A stretch of DNA of 61,469 nt. It comes from JANQEA01 sp964530075 (GTDB lineage Bacteria > Bipolaricaulota > Bipolaricaulia > UBA7950 > UBA9294). Below, one piece after another: positions 34,386-42,479 of this stretch. The notes under the pieces were generated by a model. It was not told the DNA's origin, made no database searches, and saw only the letters and a list, made by a program, of their open reading frames with translations. Made by a program: the position numbers and the translations under genes. The first letter of the stretch is position 1, and the number at the start of each line of letters is the position of its first letter. The DNA is taken from the NCBI GenBank assembly GCA_964530075.1, contig CAZGXU010000005.1, positions 1-61,469 of the forward strand, read 5' to 3'.

Positions 34386-35615
34386 ATGAGCACGTTCCCG
34401 CTGAAGGATCCGAAACCGGACTTCGAGGAACTGGAGAAGGTGCTGCTCGGACGAGCCGAGCCGAAACGCGTCCACTTCGTCGAGGAGTTCGCCGACGTCG
34501 AGGTGGTGGACTACATCGTACAGAACATGATGGAGGAGGACTTCCCTTCGCTCGACGAGACGTGGGCCTCCGCCGGGAGCGACTCGCACCTTCTGGCGAA
34601 GGTGCAGAAGTTCCTCTCCGGAAGCGCGCTGAAGCTGATCGACGGCGAACCGGACGAGATCCGCATCCGGCGCGACATCGCCTTCTACCATCGAATGGGG
34701 CTCGACTACCTCCCGGATCTCGCGCCGTGGTTTCTCATGGGCGTGTCGCTCGGCGCGCTGATGCGTCAGGCCGGTCTCTCGGGCGGCGGATCCCGAAACG
34801 CCCCGGACACAGCGGCCCAGGACGTGTCTCGAGGAGCGCGCAACTGGCAGGAGGAGACGTCGGGTCTGATTCGCTCCTGGGACGACTACGAGAAGGTCCC
34901 GTGGGATCGCGTCGACCTCGACATGCTCAACATCGACGAGTACTACCGGTTCGTCTCCGAGCACCTGCCGGACGGCATGACCGTCTCAGGCGTCGGATGC
35001 GTCTTCGATCCCGGACTCATCGGCACGTTCTTCGGGTTCGAGGACTTCTGCCTGCTCCTCTACGAGAACCCGGAGCTGATCCGCGCCGTGGCCGACCAGT
35101 GGGGACAGCTGAACCTGGAGCTCTACGAGCGGATCATGCCGCACGCGTGCGTCGGGTTCATGTGGCACGCCGACGACCTCGGCTACAAGACCCAGACGAT
35201 CATCAGCCCCGGCCATCTGCGGGAGTACGTCCTGCCGTGGCTGAAGAAGTACGCCGCCGTCGCCCATCGGCACGACAAGATGGTCTGGCTCCACTCGTGC
35301 GGGAACATCTACGCGATCATGGAGGACCTGATCGAGGACGTCCGGATCGACGCCAAGCAGTCGTTCGAGGACGCGATCCTGCCGATCACCGAGTTCATGG
35401 ACGTCTACGGGGACCGCGTCGCCGGCCTCGGCGGCGTCGACATGGACAAGCTCTGTCGGCTCGACGAGCCGGCGCTGCGAGCGTACTGCCGCTCGATCCT
35501 CGATCACTGCATGCCGAAGGGACGGTTCGCATTCGGGACGGGAAACACGGTCGCCAACTATGTCCCGATCGACAACTACCTGATCATGATGGAAGAGGGG
35601 CATCGATACCGGTAG
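34386..35615 (+). CDS. UroD-family methyltransferase, tandem copy 2
   Basis: A 409-aa paralogue of the preceding gene, colinear from end to end with the HSCGN zinc-type motif at residues 302-306. The variable stretch (around residues 115-165) reads WFLMGVSLGALMRQAGL instead of WHMMCAMFGTLATEQGL. Both copies look intact, with no frameshift or stop, which argues for distinct roles rather than decay. The ATG at 34386 follows the first copy's stop by 39 bases. Function as substrate:corrinoid methyltransferase is inferred from family and context. Confidence 0.87.
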   Translation: MSTFPLKDPKPDFEELEKVLLGRAEPKRVHFVEEFADVEVVDYIVQNMMEEDFPSLDETWASAGSDSHLLAKVQKFLSGSALKLIDGEPDEIRIRRDIAFYHRMGLDYLPDLAPWFLMGVSLGALMRQAGLSGGGSRNAPDTAAQDVSRGARNWQEETSGLIRSWDDYEKVPWDRVDLDMLNIDEYYRFVSEHLPDGMTVSGVGCVFDPGLIGTFFGFEDFCLLLYENPELIRAVADQWGQLNLELYERIMPHACVGFMWHADDLGYKTQTIISPGHLREYVLPWLKKYAAVAHRHDKMVWLHSCGNIYAIMEDLIEDVRIDAKQSFEDAILPITEFMDVYGDRVAGLGGVDMDKLCRLDEPALRAYCRSILDHCMPKGRFAFGTGNTVANYVPIDNYLIMMEEGHRYR

Positions 35616-35655
35616 GCTCCGACGGCCCGGAGGTCGGAAGAGACAGGAGGGCAGC

Positions 35656-36762
35656 ATGGACGTACCGCTGAAGCACCCGAGGCCGGACATCGACCGGTTC
35701 GTGGCCGTGATCACCGGGCGGGAGCCCCCCGATCGCGTCCGCTTTGCCGAGCTGTTCCTCGACAACGAGACGATGCAGGCCATCTCCGAAGCCTACTTGG
35801 ACCGCGAGTGGGTCGCGCCGGACCTCGCGAACCCGGCGACGTTCCTTCCCTACTTCGACAACGTGATCGAGTGCTGGTATCGGCTCGGCTACGACTACGT
35901 CTGGGCCGGCGGCTGGCAGGAGATCCTGTTCCAAGGGAAGTACCGACTGGGAAGCGACACGGCCGAACGGGCCAAAGCGACGCGCATCTGGATGGAGGAG
36001 TCGGAAGGGATCATCGGGACGTGGGAGGACTTCGAGGCCTATTCGTGGCCGGATGCCGACGCGGTGTCGCTGGCCGCCTACGAATACGCCTCGCAGCGCC
36101 TCCCCGCAGGAATGGGGATGTTCGTCTGCTTCGGTCAGGGTACGCTGGAGAACGTGATGAACGTCCTCGTCGGCCTCGAGCCGCTCTCGTACATGCTGTA
36201 CGAACAGCCGGATCTCGTCGAGGCGATCTTCGAGAAGGTCGGACAGACCTTGTATCGGTTGAGCGAGCGGATCATCGGTCTGCCGAAGCTCGCCGGCTTC
36301 TTCCAAGGCGACGACATGGGCTACCAGAGCGCGACGCTGATCTCCCCCGGCCACATCCGCAAGTACGTCCTCCCGTGGCACAAGAAGATCGCGAAGCTCG
36401 CGCACGACAACGGGCTCCTCTATATCCTCCATACCTGCGGGAACGTCGACGAGATCATGGAGGACCTGATCGAAGACGTCCGGATCGACGCCAAGCACTC
36501 CTTCCAGGACAAGATCCTCACCGTCGGAGACTTCAAGGAGAAGTACGGCGATCGGGTCGGGGTCCTCGGAGGCGTCGACGTCGACAAGATGTGCCGGTCC
36601 ACGGAAGAGGAGATCCGGCAGTACGTGCGCGAGATTCTCGATCGTTGCATGCCCGGTGGGAGGTACGCCCTCGGTACGGGAAACAGCGTCGCCAACTACA
36701 TCCCGATCGAGAACTACCTCGCGATGCTCGACGAGGGGATTCGCTGGAAACGGGGCACGTAG
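35656..36762 (+). CDS. UroD-family methyltransferase
   Basis: A 368-aa relative of the tandem pair, shorter in the N-terminal third. PDRVRFAELFLDNETMQ replaces the PKRVHFVEEFAD block, while YILHTCGNVDEIMEDL (H259, C261) and GGRYALGTGNSVANYIP are kept. GAGGG precedes the ATG. It is the fifth UroD-family gene in this operon and the sixth in the region. It is the last methyltransferase before the sugar-processing genes, with the GH172-like gene starting 19 bases later. Confidence 0.86.
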   Translation: MDVPLKHPRPDIDRFVAVITGREPPDRVRFAELFLDNETMQAISEAYLDREWVAPDLANPATFLPYFDNVIECWYRLGYDYVWAGGWQEILFQGKYRLGSDTAERAKATRIWMEESEGIIGTWEDFEAYSWPDADAVSLAAYEYASQRLPAGMGMFVCFGQGTLENVMNVLVGLEPLSYMLYEQPDLVEAIFEKVGQTLYRLSERIIGLPKLAGFFQGDDMGYQSATLISPGHIRKYVLPWHKKIAKLAHDNGLLYILHTCGNVDEIMEDLIEDVRIDAKHSFQDKILTVGDFKEKYGDRVGVLGGVDVDKMCRSTEEEIRQYVREILDRCMPGGRYALGTGNSVANYIPIENYLAMLDEGIRWKRGT

Positions 36763-36781
36763 CGAGCAGTGAGGAGGAAGC

Positions 36782-37858
36782 ATGATGACGGAAGGGCAGA
36801 GCAGCTTCGGCTCCGGCACGCTTCGGAGTCTGCCGCGAATCCGCAACGTGAAGCGGAGGCGCGAGTCGAGCTGGGACCGCACCGGAGCGAACAACGACTT
36901 CGTCACGATTCGGCCGGGAGAGACGCACGTCCTCGCATCGATCGAAGGCGCCGGATGCATCACGCACATCTGGACGACCCTTCGCTCCAACGACGTGAAC
37001 TACCTTCGGAACAACGTCCTGCGCGCGTATTGGGACGGCGAGAAGAACCCGAGCATCGAGGTGCCGATCGGCGACTTCTTCGGGATGGGGCACGGCCTGA
37101 CGAAGAACTTCGTCTCCGCCCCGCTCGCGATGAGTCCCGAGCACGGCAAGGGCCTCAACTGCTTCTTCGTCATGCCGTTCGCACGAGGCGCCCGGATCGA
37201 GGTGACCAACGAGAACCCCGCGGACGAGCTGATCCTCTACCACTACGTCGACTACGAGACGTTCGACGAGCTCGAGGAGGGTCTCGGACGCTTCCACGCG
37301 CAGTGGCGGCGCCAGAACCCGTGCCAGGGAATCGATCAAGGCGATATGGACAACTTCGAGTTTCAGGGGGTCTGGCACCACGCGGGCACGTCGAAGAACC
37401 TCGACGGAGCGAACAACTACGTGATCCTCGAAGCCGAAGGCCGCGGACACTACGTCGGCTGCAACCTCAACATCCGCAATCTCCGCCGGACGAACGAGTG
37501 GAACTGGTACGGAGAGGGTGACGACATGATCTTCATCGACGACGACGAGTGGCCGCCGACCCTGCATGGCACCGGGACCGAGGATTACTTCAACACCGCG
37601 TGGTGCCCGACGCAGGAGTACTGCGCCCCGTATCACGGCGTCATCCTCTCCGGTGGACCGAACTGGGCCGATCGGGTCACGCTGTACCGGTACCACATCG
37701 AGGATCCGATCCACTTCTCACAGCGGATCCGCGTGACGATCGAGCACGGACATGCCAACCACCGCTCGGACGACTACTCGAGCACCGCCTACTGGTATCA
37801 GACCGAACCTCACAAGAGATTCCCGAAGCTGCCCTCGGCCCGAAAGCGGTTGCCGTGA
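36782..37858 (+). CDS. DUF2961 / GH172-like glycoside hydrolase
   Basis: A 358-aa protein of the DUF2961 family, which includes GH172 enzymes acting on alpha-D-fructofuranosides and D-arabinofuranosides. Visible hallmarks are GAGCITHIWTTL, LRAYWDGEKNPSIEVPIGDFFG (quoted in parts: AYWDGEKNPS, VPIGDFFG), DGANNYVILEAEGRGHYVG (part: GRGHYVGCNLN), and the catalytic-region GTGTEDYFNTAW with its conserved Glu. There is no signal peptide, so it works inside the cell on an imported glycoside. GAGGAGGAAG precedes the ATG. Its presence between methyltransferases and sugar isomerases is the clearest sign that the operon handles furanose-type or unusual sugars. Confidence 0.85.
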   Translation: MMTEGQSSFGSGTLRSLPRIRNVKRRRESSWDRTGANNDFVTIRPGETHVLASIEGAGCITHIWTTLRSNDVNYLRNNVLRAYWDGEKNPSIEVPIGDFFGMGHGLTKNFVSAPLAMSPEHGKGLNCFFVMPFARGARIEVTNENPADELILYHYVDYETFDELEEGLGRFHAQWRRQNPCQGIDQGDMDNFEFQGVWHHAGTSKNLDGANNYVILEAEGRGHYVGCNLNIRNLRRTNEWNWYGEGDDMIFIDDDEWPPTLHGTGTEDYFNTAWCPTQEYCAPYHGVILSGGPNWADRVTLYRYHIEDPIHFSQRIRVTIEHGHANHRSDDYSSTAYWYQTEPHKRFPKLPSARKRLP

Positions 37859-37895
37859 AGAGGGACGGACCGACGCGAAGAAAGGAGAACGAACG

Positions 37896-39320
37896 ATGGC
37901 CCCACGCAAGGTAGGGATCCTTACATTCTCGGACGGCAGGGTCGCGGTGCACCGCGACCTGGAGCCGCTGAACCGGAAGTACCAGAGCCGGCTCGCCGAG
38001 GCGCTCCGCGCGACCGGCGAAGTGGAGCCGGTCGAAGCGGAGGAGATCGTCTGGACCAGCGAGATCGCGAAGAAGGAGGCGATCCGACTCGCGAACGCCG
38101 GCTGCGAGCTGACGATCTTCAACTACGCCGTGTGGGCCTTCCCCCATCTTGCGGCCGTCGCGTCCCGGTTCGCCCCGGGCCCCTTCCTGCTGTTCTCCAA
38201 CATCAACCCCGAATACCCGGGGATGGTCGGGATGCTCGCTTCAGCCGGCGCCCTCGACCAGGTGGGGACGTTCCACGGCCGCGTCTCGGGCGACATCGGA
38301 GACGCCGATGTTCTTCGCCGCGTGATGGCGTTCGTCCGAGGCGCGTCGGCCGTCCGACGTCTGAAGGGCGAGACGTTCGGTCTGTTCGGAGGGCGTCCGA
38401 TGGGAATGTACACCGCGGTGGCGAACAGCGACCAGTGGATGCGGCTGTTCGGGATCGACGTCGAGCACATCGATCAATCCGAGATCGTCCGCCGCTCGGC
38501 CGAGGCGCCGGACGACGAGGTCGAGCGCGCGTTCGAGTGGTTGTCGTCGAAGGTCGGGAAGATCCGCTACGACGGGAAGCAGCTGACGCCGGAGAAGCTG
38601 AAGCTTCAGGTTCGGAGCTACATCGCGGTCCGGCAGATGATCGAGGAGATGAACCTCGACTTCGTCGGATTCAAGGCGCAGCCGGAGCTGACCGATCACT
38701 TCGTCACGATGGACGTAACCGAGGCGTTCCTGAACGACCCGTACGACTGGAACGGCCCGAAGGAGCCGATCGTCGCCGCAACGGAGGCCGACATGGACGG
38801 CGCGCTGACGATGGAGATCCTCAAGCACATCACGTCGGAGCCGGTCTTGTTCGCCGATCTGCGCCACTACGACGCGGAACTGGGGGTCTTCGACCTCTGC
38901 AATTCCGGGACCCATCCGACGTACTTCGCCGGACGCTCGACCGATCCGGACGTCAACCTGCCGAGCGTCGAGTTCTACCCGCAGGGCTTCTACTTCCCAG
39001 CCGGCGGGGCGTCGGTCCGCCACTTCGCCGCGCCGGGCGAAGTGACCCTCGCGCGGCTGGCGAGGCGAAACGGCGAGTACTGGCTGGCGATCCTCCCGGC
39101 GGAGTTCATCGAACTTCCGAAAAGGACGGCAGAGAAGAAGGCCGGCGAGGTTCAGATCGACTGGCCGCACGCTTACGCACGGTTTCGCGTCTCGCCGGAC
39201 GTCTTCCTGTCCGAGTACGACTCGAACCACATCCACGGCGCTTACGGGAATTGGGTCGAGGATCTCGTCTGGGCCGCGAAGACGCTCGGCATCGAGTACC
39301 GGATCTTCGACGACGGATGA
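37896..39320 (+). CDS. L-fucose/L-arabinose isomerase-family protein (A)
   Basis: A 474-aa protein of the FucI/AraA isomerase superfamily. RKVGILTFSDGRVAVHRDL starts the N-terminal Rossmann-like domain; LDFVGFKAQPELTDHF and VAATEADMDGALTMEILKHI carry the acidic metal-ligand region (the ATEADMDGALTM motif of FucI), and ADLRHYD follows. Enzymes of this fold convert an aldose to a ketose with Mn2+. The true substrate may be a deoxy- or methyl-sugar. It is shorter than FucI (about 590 aa). AAAGGAG precedes the ATG, and the FGGY kinase gene follows by 10 bases, the standard isomerase-kinase pair. Confidence 0.82.
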   Translation: MAPRKVGILTFSDGRVAVHRDLEPLNRKYQSRLAEALRATGEVEPVEAEEIVWTSEIAKKEAIRLANAGCELTIFNYAVWAFPHLAAVASRFAPGPFLLFSNINPEYPGMVGMLASAGALDQVGTFHGRVSGDIGDADVLRRVMAFVRGASAVRRLKGETFGLFGGRPMGMYTAVANSDQWMRLFGIDVEHIDQSEIVRRSAEAPDDEVERAFEWLSSKVGKIRYDGKQLTPEKLKLQVRSYIAVRQMIEEMNLDFVGFKAQPELTDHFVTMDVTEAFLNDPYDWNGPKEPIVAATEADMDGALTMEILKHITSEPVLFADLRHYDAELGVFDLCNSGTHPTYFAGRSTDPDVNLPSVEFYPQGFYFPAGGASVRHFAAPGEVTLARLARRNGEYWLAILPAEFIELPKRTAEKKAGEVQIDWPHAYARFRVSPDVFLSEYDSNHIHGAYGNWVEDLVWAAKTLGIEYRIFDDG

Positions 39321-39330
39321 GGGAGGCCAA

Positions 39331-40920
39331 GTGACCTCACGTTATCTGCTCGGCTCTGACATCGGGACGACGCTGACGAAGACCGTCCTGGTCGATCTCG
39401 ACGGGAGAGAGGTCGCCGCGGCCCGTTCGGAGTACGGGGTTCTCCACCCGCACCCGCTGTGGGCCGAGCAGTGGCCCGACGTCTGGTTCGACGCCTTCGT
39501 GGCGACGGTCCGCGACGTGCTCGCACAGGCGAGCGTCCGACCGGACGAGATCGGGGGCGTGGGGATCAGCGGACTCTACGGAGGCTCCGGCGTCCCCGTC
39601 GATGAGAAGACGGACCCGATCCGACCGTGCATCATCTGGATGGATCGCCGCGCCGTGCAGGAGGTCGAGTGGATCCGATCGCACGTCGACCTGGACGAGC
39701 TGTTCGAGATCACCGGCAATGGCGTCGACACCTACCACGGGTTCACGAAGATCCTCTGGATCCAACGCAACGAGCCGGACAATTGGAAGAGGATTCACAA
39801 GCTCCTCACGCCGCACGGCTATGCGATCCAGCGGCTGACCGGCGAGACGGCGATCGACCAGTCGTCCGCCGGGAACATCGGCGGTGTCTTCGACCTGAAG
39901 GCGCGGACGTGGTCGGAGCGCAGCTGCGAGTCGCTCGGGATCCCCGTCGGGCTGCTGCCGGAACGGATCGTCGATTCGAGCGAGATCGTGGGAGAACTGA
40001 CGGCCGAGGCGGCTCGATTCACGGGCCTCGCTCCCGGAACGCCGGTCGTCTCCGGGGGGATCGACGCCGCGGTCGCGACGCTCAGCGCGGGTGCATTCGA
40101 CGAGGGAAACCACGTCGCGATGATCGGGACATCGATGTGCTGGGGCGTCGTCCACGAGGGAGAGTCCGTCTCCCCTCAGCTTGTCAGCATGCCCTACGTC
40201 GCCTACGCGGCGGACAAGGTTTACACGTTCGGCGGCGCGGCGACCGCCGGGGCCCTCCCACGATGGTTCCGCGACCAGTTCGGACAGCCAGAGGTCGCAC
40301 GAGGGGAGCGGGAAGGCCTCGATGCCTATGCCCTGCTGGATGAAGAGGCAGCCAGGATACCGCCCGGCTCCGATCGACTCGTCGTCCTTCCGTACTTCAT
40401 GGGCGAGCGAAGCCCGATCTGGGACAGCGACGCGAAGGGAACGATCCTCGGGCTCACGCTCTCCCACACCCGCGCGCATGTCTACCGCGCGCTGCTGGAG
40501 GGCGTCGCGTTCGCCCTCCGTCACAACATGGAGGCGGGCGAGGAGATCGGCCTCCGCCTGGACGAGACGTGCACGCTCGTCGGCGGGGCAGCCAAGTCGC
40601 CGCTCTGGCGCCAGATCCTGAGCGACGTGACCGGGTATCGCCTCGCCGCGACGCGAGGCTCGGAGGCGGCGCTCGGAGACGCCTTGCTGGCCGGGATCGG
40701 AATCGGCGCCGTCGATCGTTTCGAGTCGATCCGCGACTGGCTGACCTTCGAAGAGCCGACGACCCCGAACGCGGCGAACAGAGAGACCTACGACCGCCTG
40801 TACTCGGTGTACAAGGGCGCCTATCCGAGCCTGCGAGAGCTGATGAGTGCGCTGTCGTCGCACGACGCGACGAGGAGCGGGACGCCGGAGAGCCATGAAG
40901 CCAAGGAGGATCTGAGATGA
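39331..40920 (+). CDS. FGGY-family carbohydrate kinase (xylulokinase-like)
   Basis: A 529-aa sugar kinase from GTG 39331. The N-terminal phosphate-1 motif is LGSDIGTTLTKTVLVDLDG, the domain junction includes GLYGGSGVPVDEK and CIIWMDRRA, and the C-terminal ATP site is ETCTLVGGAAKSPLWRQIL. It would phosphorylate the ketose made by one of the flanking isomerases. It lies exactly between the two isomerase-family genes and overlaps the second by four bases (ATGA), so the three are coupled. The specific sugar cannot be read. Confidence 0.9.
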   Translation: MTSRYLLGSDIGTTLTKTVLVDLDGREVAAARSEYGVLHPHPLWAEQWPDVWFDAFVATVRDVLAQASVRPDEIGGVGISGLYGGSGVPVDEKTDPIRPCIIWMDRRAVQEVEWIRSHVDLDELFEITGNGVDTYHGFTKILWIQRNEPDNWKRIHKLLTPHGYAIQRLTGETAIDQSSAGNIGGVFDLKARTWSERSCESLGIPVGLLPERIVDSSEIVGELTAEAARFTGLAPGTPVVSGGIDAAVATLSAGAFDEGNHVAMIGTSMCWGVVHEGESVSPQLVSMPYVAYAADKVYTFGGAATAGALPRWFRDQFGQPEVARGEREGLDAYALLDEEAARIPPGSDRLVVLPYFMGERSPIWDSDAKGTILGLTLSHTRAHVYRALLEGVAFALRHNMEAGEEIGLRLDETCTLVGGAAKSPLWRQILSDVTGYRLAATRGSEAALGDALLAGIGIGAVDRFESIRDWLTFEEPTTPNAANRETYDRLYSVYKGAYPSLRELMSALSSHDATRSGTPESHEAKEDLR

Positions 40921-42449
40921 CGGACACCAAGGTTGCGCTCGCGTTCTACTACCCGCTGCGGCGCGAAGAGAAGCCGGGCTTGGTCGTGCAGGACCCGGAC
41001 TACAGCTACGAGGACCGAGCCGAGGAGCTCAGCGATGCCCTTGTGGCCGGCTGCCCCGGGATCGAGTTCTCGACCGTCGTACTCCACGAGCAAGAGGACG
41101 TCGTTGCTCTGGCTGAGCGGAGCAGTGAATTCGACGGCTTCGTCGTCTACGCGCTCGGGGTGGAGTACATGCGCGTCATCTACGAGGGGCCGCTCGCCGA
41201 GACGGGAACTCCTCTCGTGATCGTCGATGACTTCCTGGAGAACTACGGATTCCACAACTACGTCGCGATGCGGAGGGCCGGCCTTCCGGTCCTCTGGACG
41301 GCGTCATCGAAGATCGAGGACGTGATCGAGAAAGTGAAGTTGCTCCGCGTCGTCCACCAGGTGCGAGACGCGAGGATGATGGTGCTTCACGCCGAGTGGC
41401 GACAGACCGAGATCTTCGGGCAGCCGCTCAAGACCTTCGAAGACGCGCTCGGAGAGGTTCTCGGATCGAGCCTCGTCCGCATGACGAAGAAGGAGTTCAT
41501 GGAGGACTTCTACCCGAACGTCTCCGAGGCCGAGGCGAAGGCGGTCGCCGAGCGATGGATCGACGAGGCGGACGCGATCATCGAGCCGGATCCTGCCGAG
41601 CTCGTCACGTCGGCCAAGGTCTACCTCGCCCTGAAGCAGGCCATCGAAGACAAGGACGTCCAAGCCTTCACCACCGACATCGCCGGGCACGTCTACCACG
41701 ACTGGCCGGACGACGTCTTCGCTGCCCTCAGCCCCGGCATCGATCCCCAGAACCGCGGTGAGTACCCCTACAAGCTTCCCACGTTTCCGTGCATGGCGTT
41801 CATGCAGCTGCAGTCGGACGGGTTCCCGGCGACCGGCGAGATGAACATGCACACGCTGCTGAACGTCATGGTGATGCACTACCTGACCGAGCAGATCGCC
41901 GGCGAAGCGCGGGCCGGGTTCTCCGGCGGTCGTCTCTTCGATCTCAGTCGCGACGCCGTTGTCTACCACCTCTGCTGCGGGCCGAGGAAGTTCTTCGGAG
42001 CGAGCGGCCCGGCCGCTCCGTATACGATCCGCACGGAGCAGGAGACGGGGAAGAGCTGCTGCGCGTCCGCCACGATGCCGGTCGACGAGCCGGTGACGGC
42101 CGTCTCGATCCATCCGGAGAGCCGGTCGGTGATCGTGCACGGCGGGACATCGCTCGGAAGCGTGAAGAGCGAGCGGCGATGCCGGAACAAGCTCGCTGTC
42201 CGCGTCAACATGGAGAACTTCATCGAGAACAACCTGCAACCGGAGTGGCCGATGGGGCACTTCCGGACCGTCTTCTTCGGCGATTGGCGCCCGTACGTGA
42301 AGGACCTCACCGTCCTCCTCGGAATGGACTTCTACGACGAGGATGGACACTACGGATGGGTGCCCCGCCGCTCGGCGGCGGGTGAAGAGATCGACCACCC
42401 GTGGCGCGGGAATCGGAATATCCTGAGTCGGAAGCGGAACGTGGAGTAG
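40917..42449 (+). CDS. L-fucose/L-arabinose isomerase-family protein (B)
   Basis: A 510-aa protein distantly related to the 37896 product. The N-terminal Rossmann-like domain ends near RAGLPVLWTASSKIEDVIEK (part: GLPVLWTASSK). The metal-site region reads DGFPATGEMNMHTLLNVMV, with the Glu of the family; CCGPRKFFG and the C-terminal beta domain follow. Two different isomerase-family members around one kinase suggest either two substrates or a two-subunit enzyme. It overlaps the kinase gene by four bases and has AAGGAGG seven bases before the ATG. Its next neighbour is a glycoside-hydrolase-like gene. Confidence 0.75.
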   Translation: MTDTKVALAFYYPLRREEKPGLVVQDPDYSYEDRAEELSDALVAGCPGIEFSTVVLHEQEDVVALAERSSEFDGFVVYALGVEYMRVIYEGPLAETGTPLVIVDDFLENYGFHNYVAMRRAGLPVLWTASSKIEDVIEKVKLLRVVHQVRDARMMVLHAEWRQTEIFGQPLKTFEDALGEVLGSSLVRMTKKEFMEDFYPNVSEAEAKAVAERWIDEADAIIEPDPAELVTSAKVYLALKQAIEDKDVQAFTTDIAGHVYHDWPDDVFAALSPGIDPQNRGEYPYKLPTFPCMAFMQLQSDGFPATGEMNMHTLLNVMVMHYLTEQIAGEARAGFSGGRLFDLSRDAVVYHLCCGPRKFFGASGPAAPYTIRTEQETGKSCCASATMPVDEPVTAVSIHPESRSVIVHGGTSLGSVKSERRCRNKLAVRVNMENFIENNLQPEWPMGHFRTVFFGDWRPYVKDLTVLLGMDFYDEDGHYGWVPRRSAAGEEIDHPWRGNRNILSRKRNVE

Positions 42450-42479
42450 GCCGAACCACCGGAGGAAAGGAGCCCACGA

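Noticed and set aside
30213..36762. Reading the UroD-family genes as hemE (haem synthesis)
   Set aside because: Five diverged copies around a corrinoid carrier, with H-x-C motifs and no other haem genes, fit methyltransferases better than a decarboxylase.
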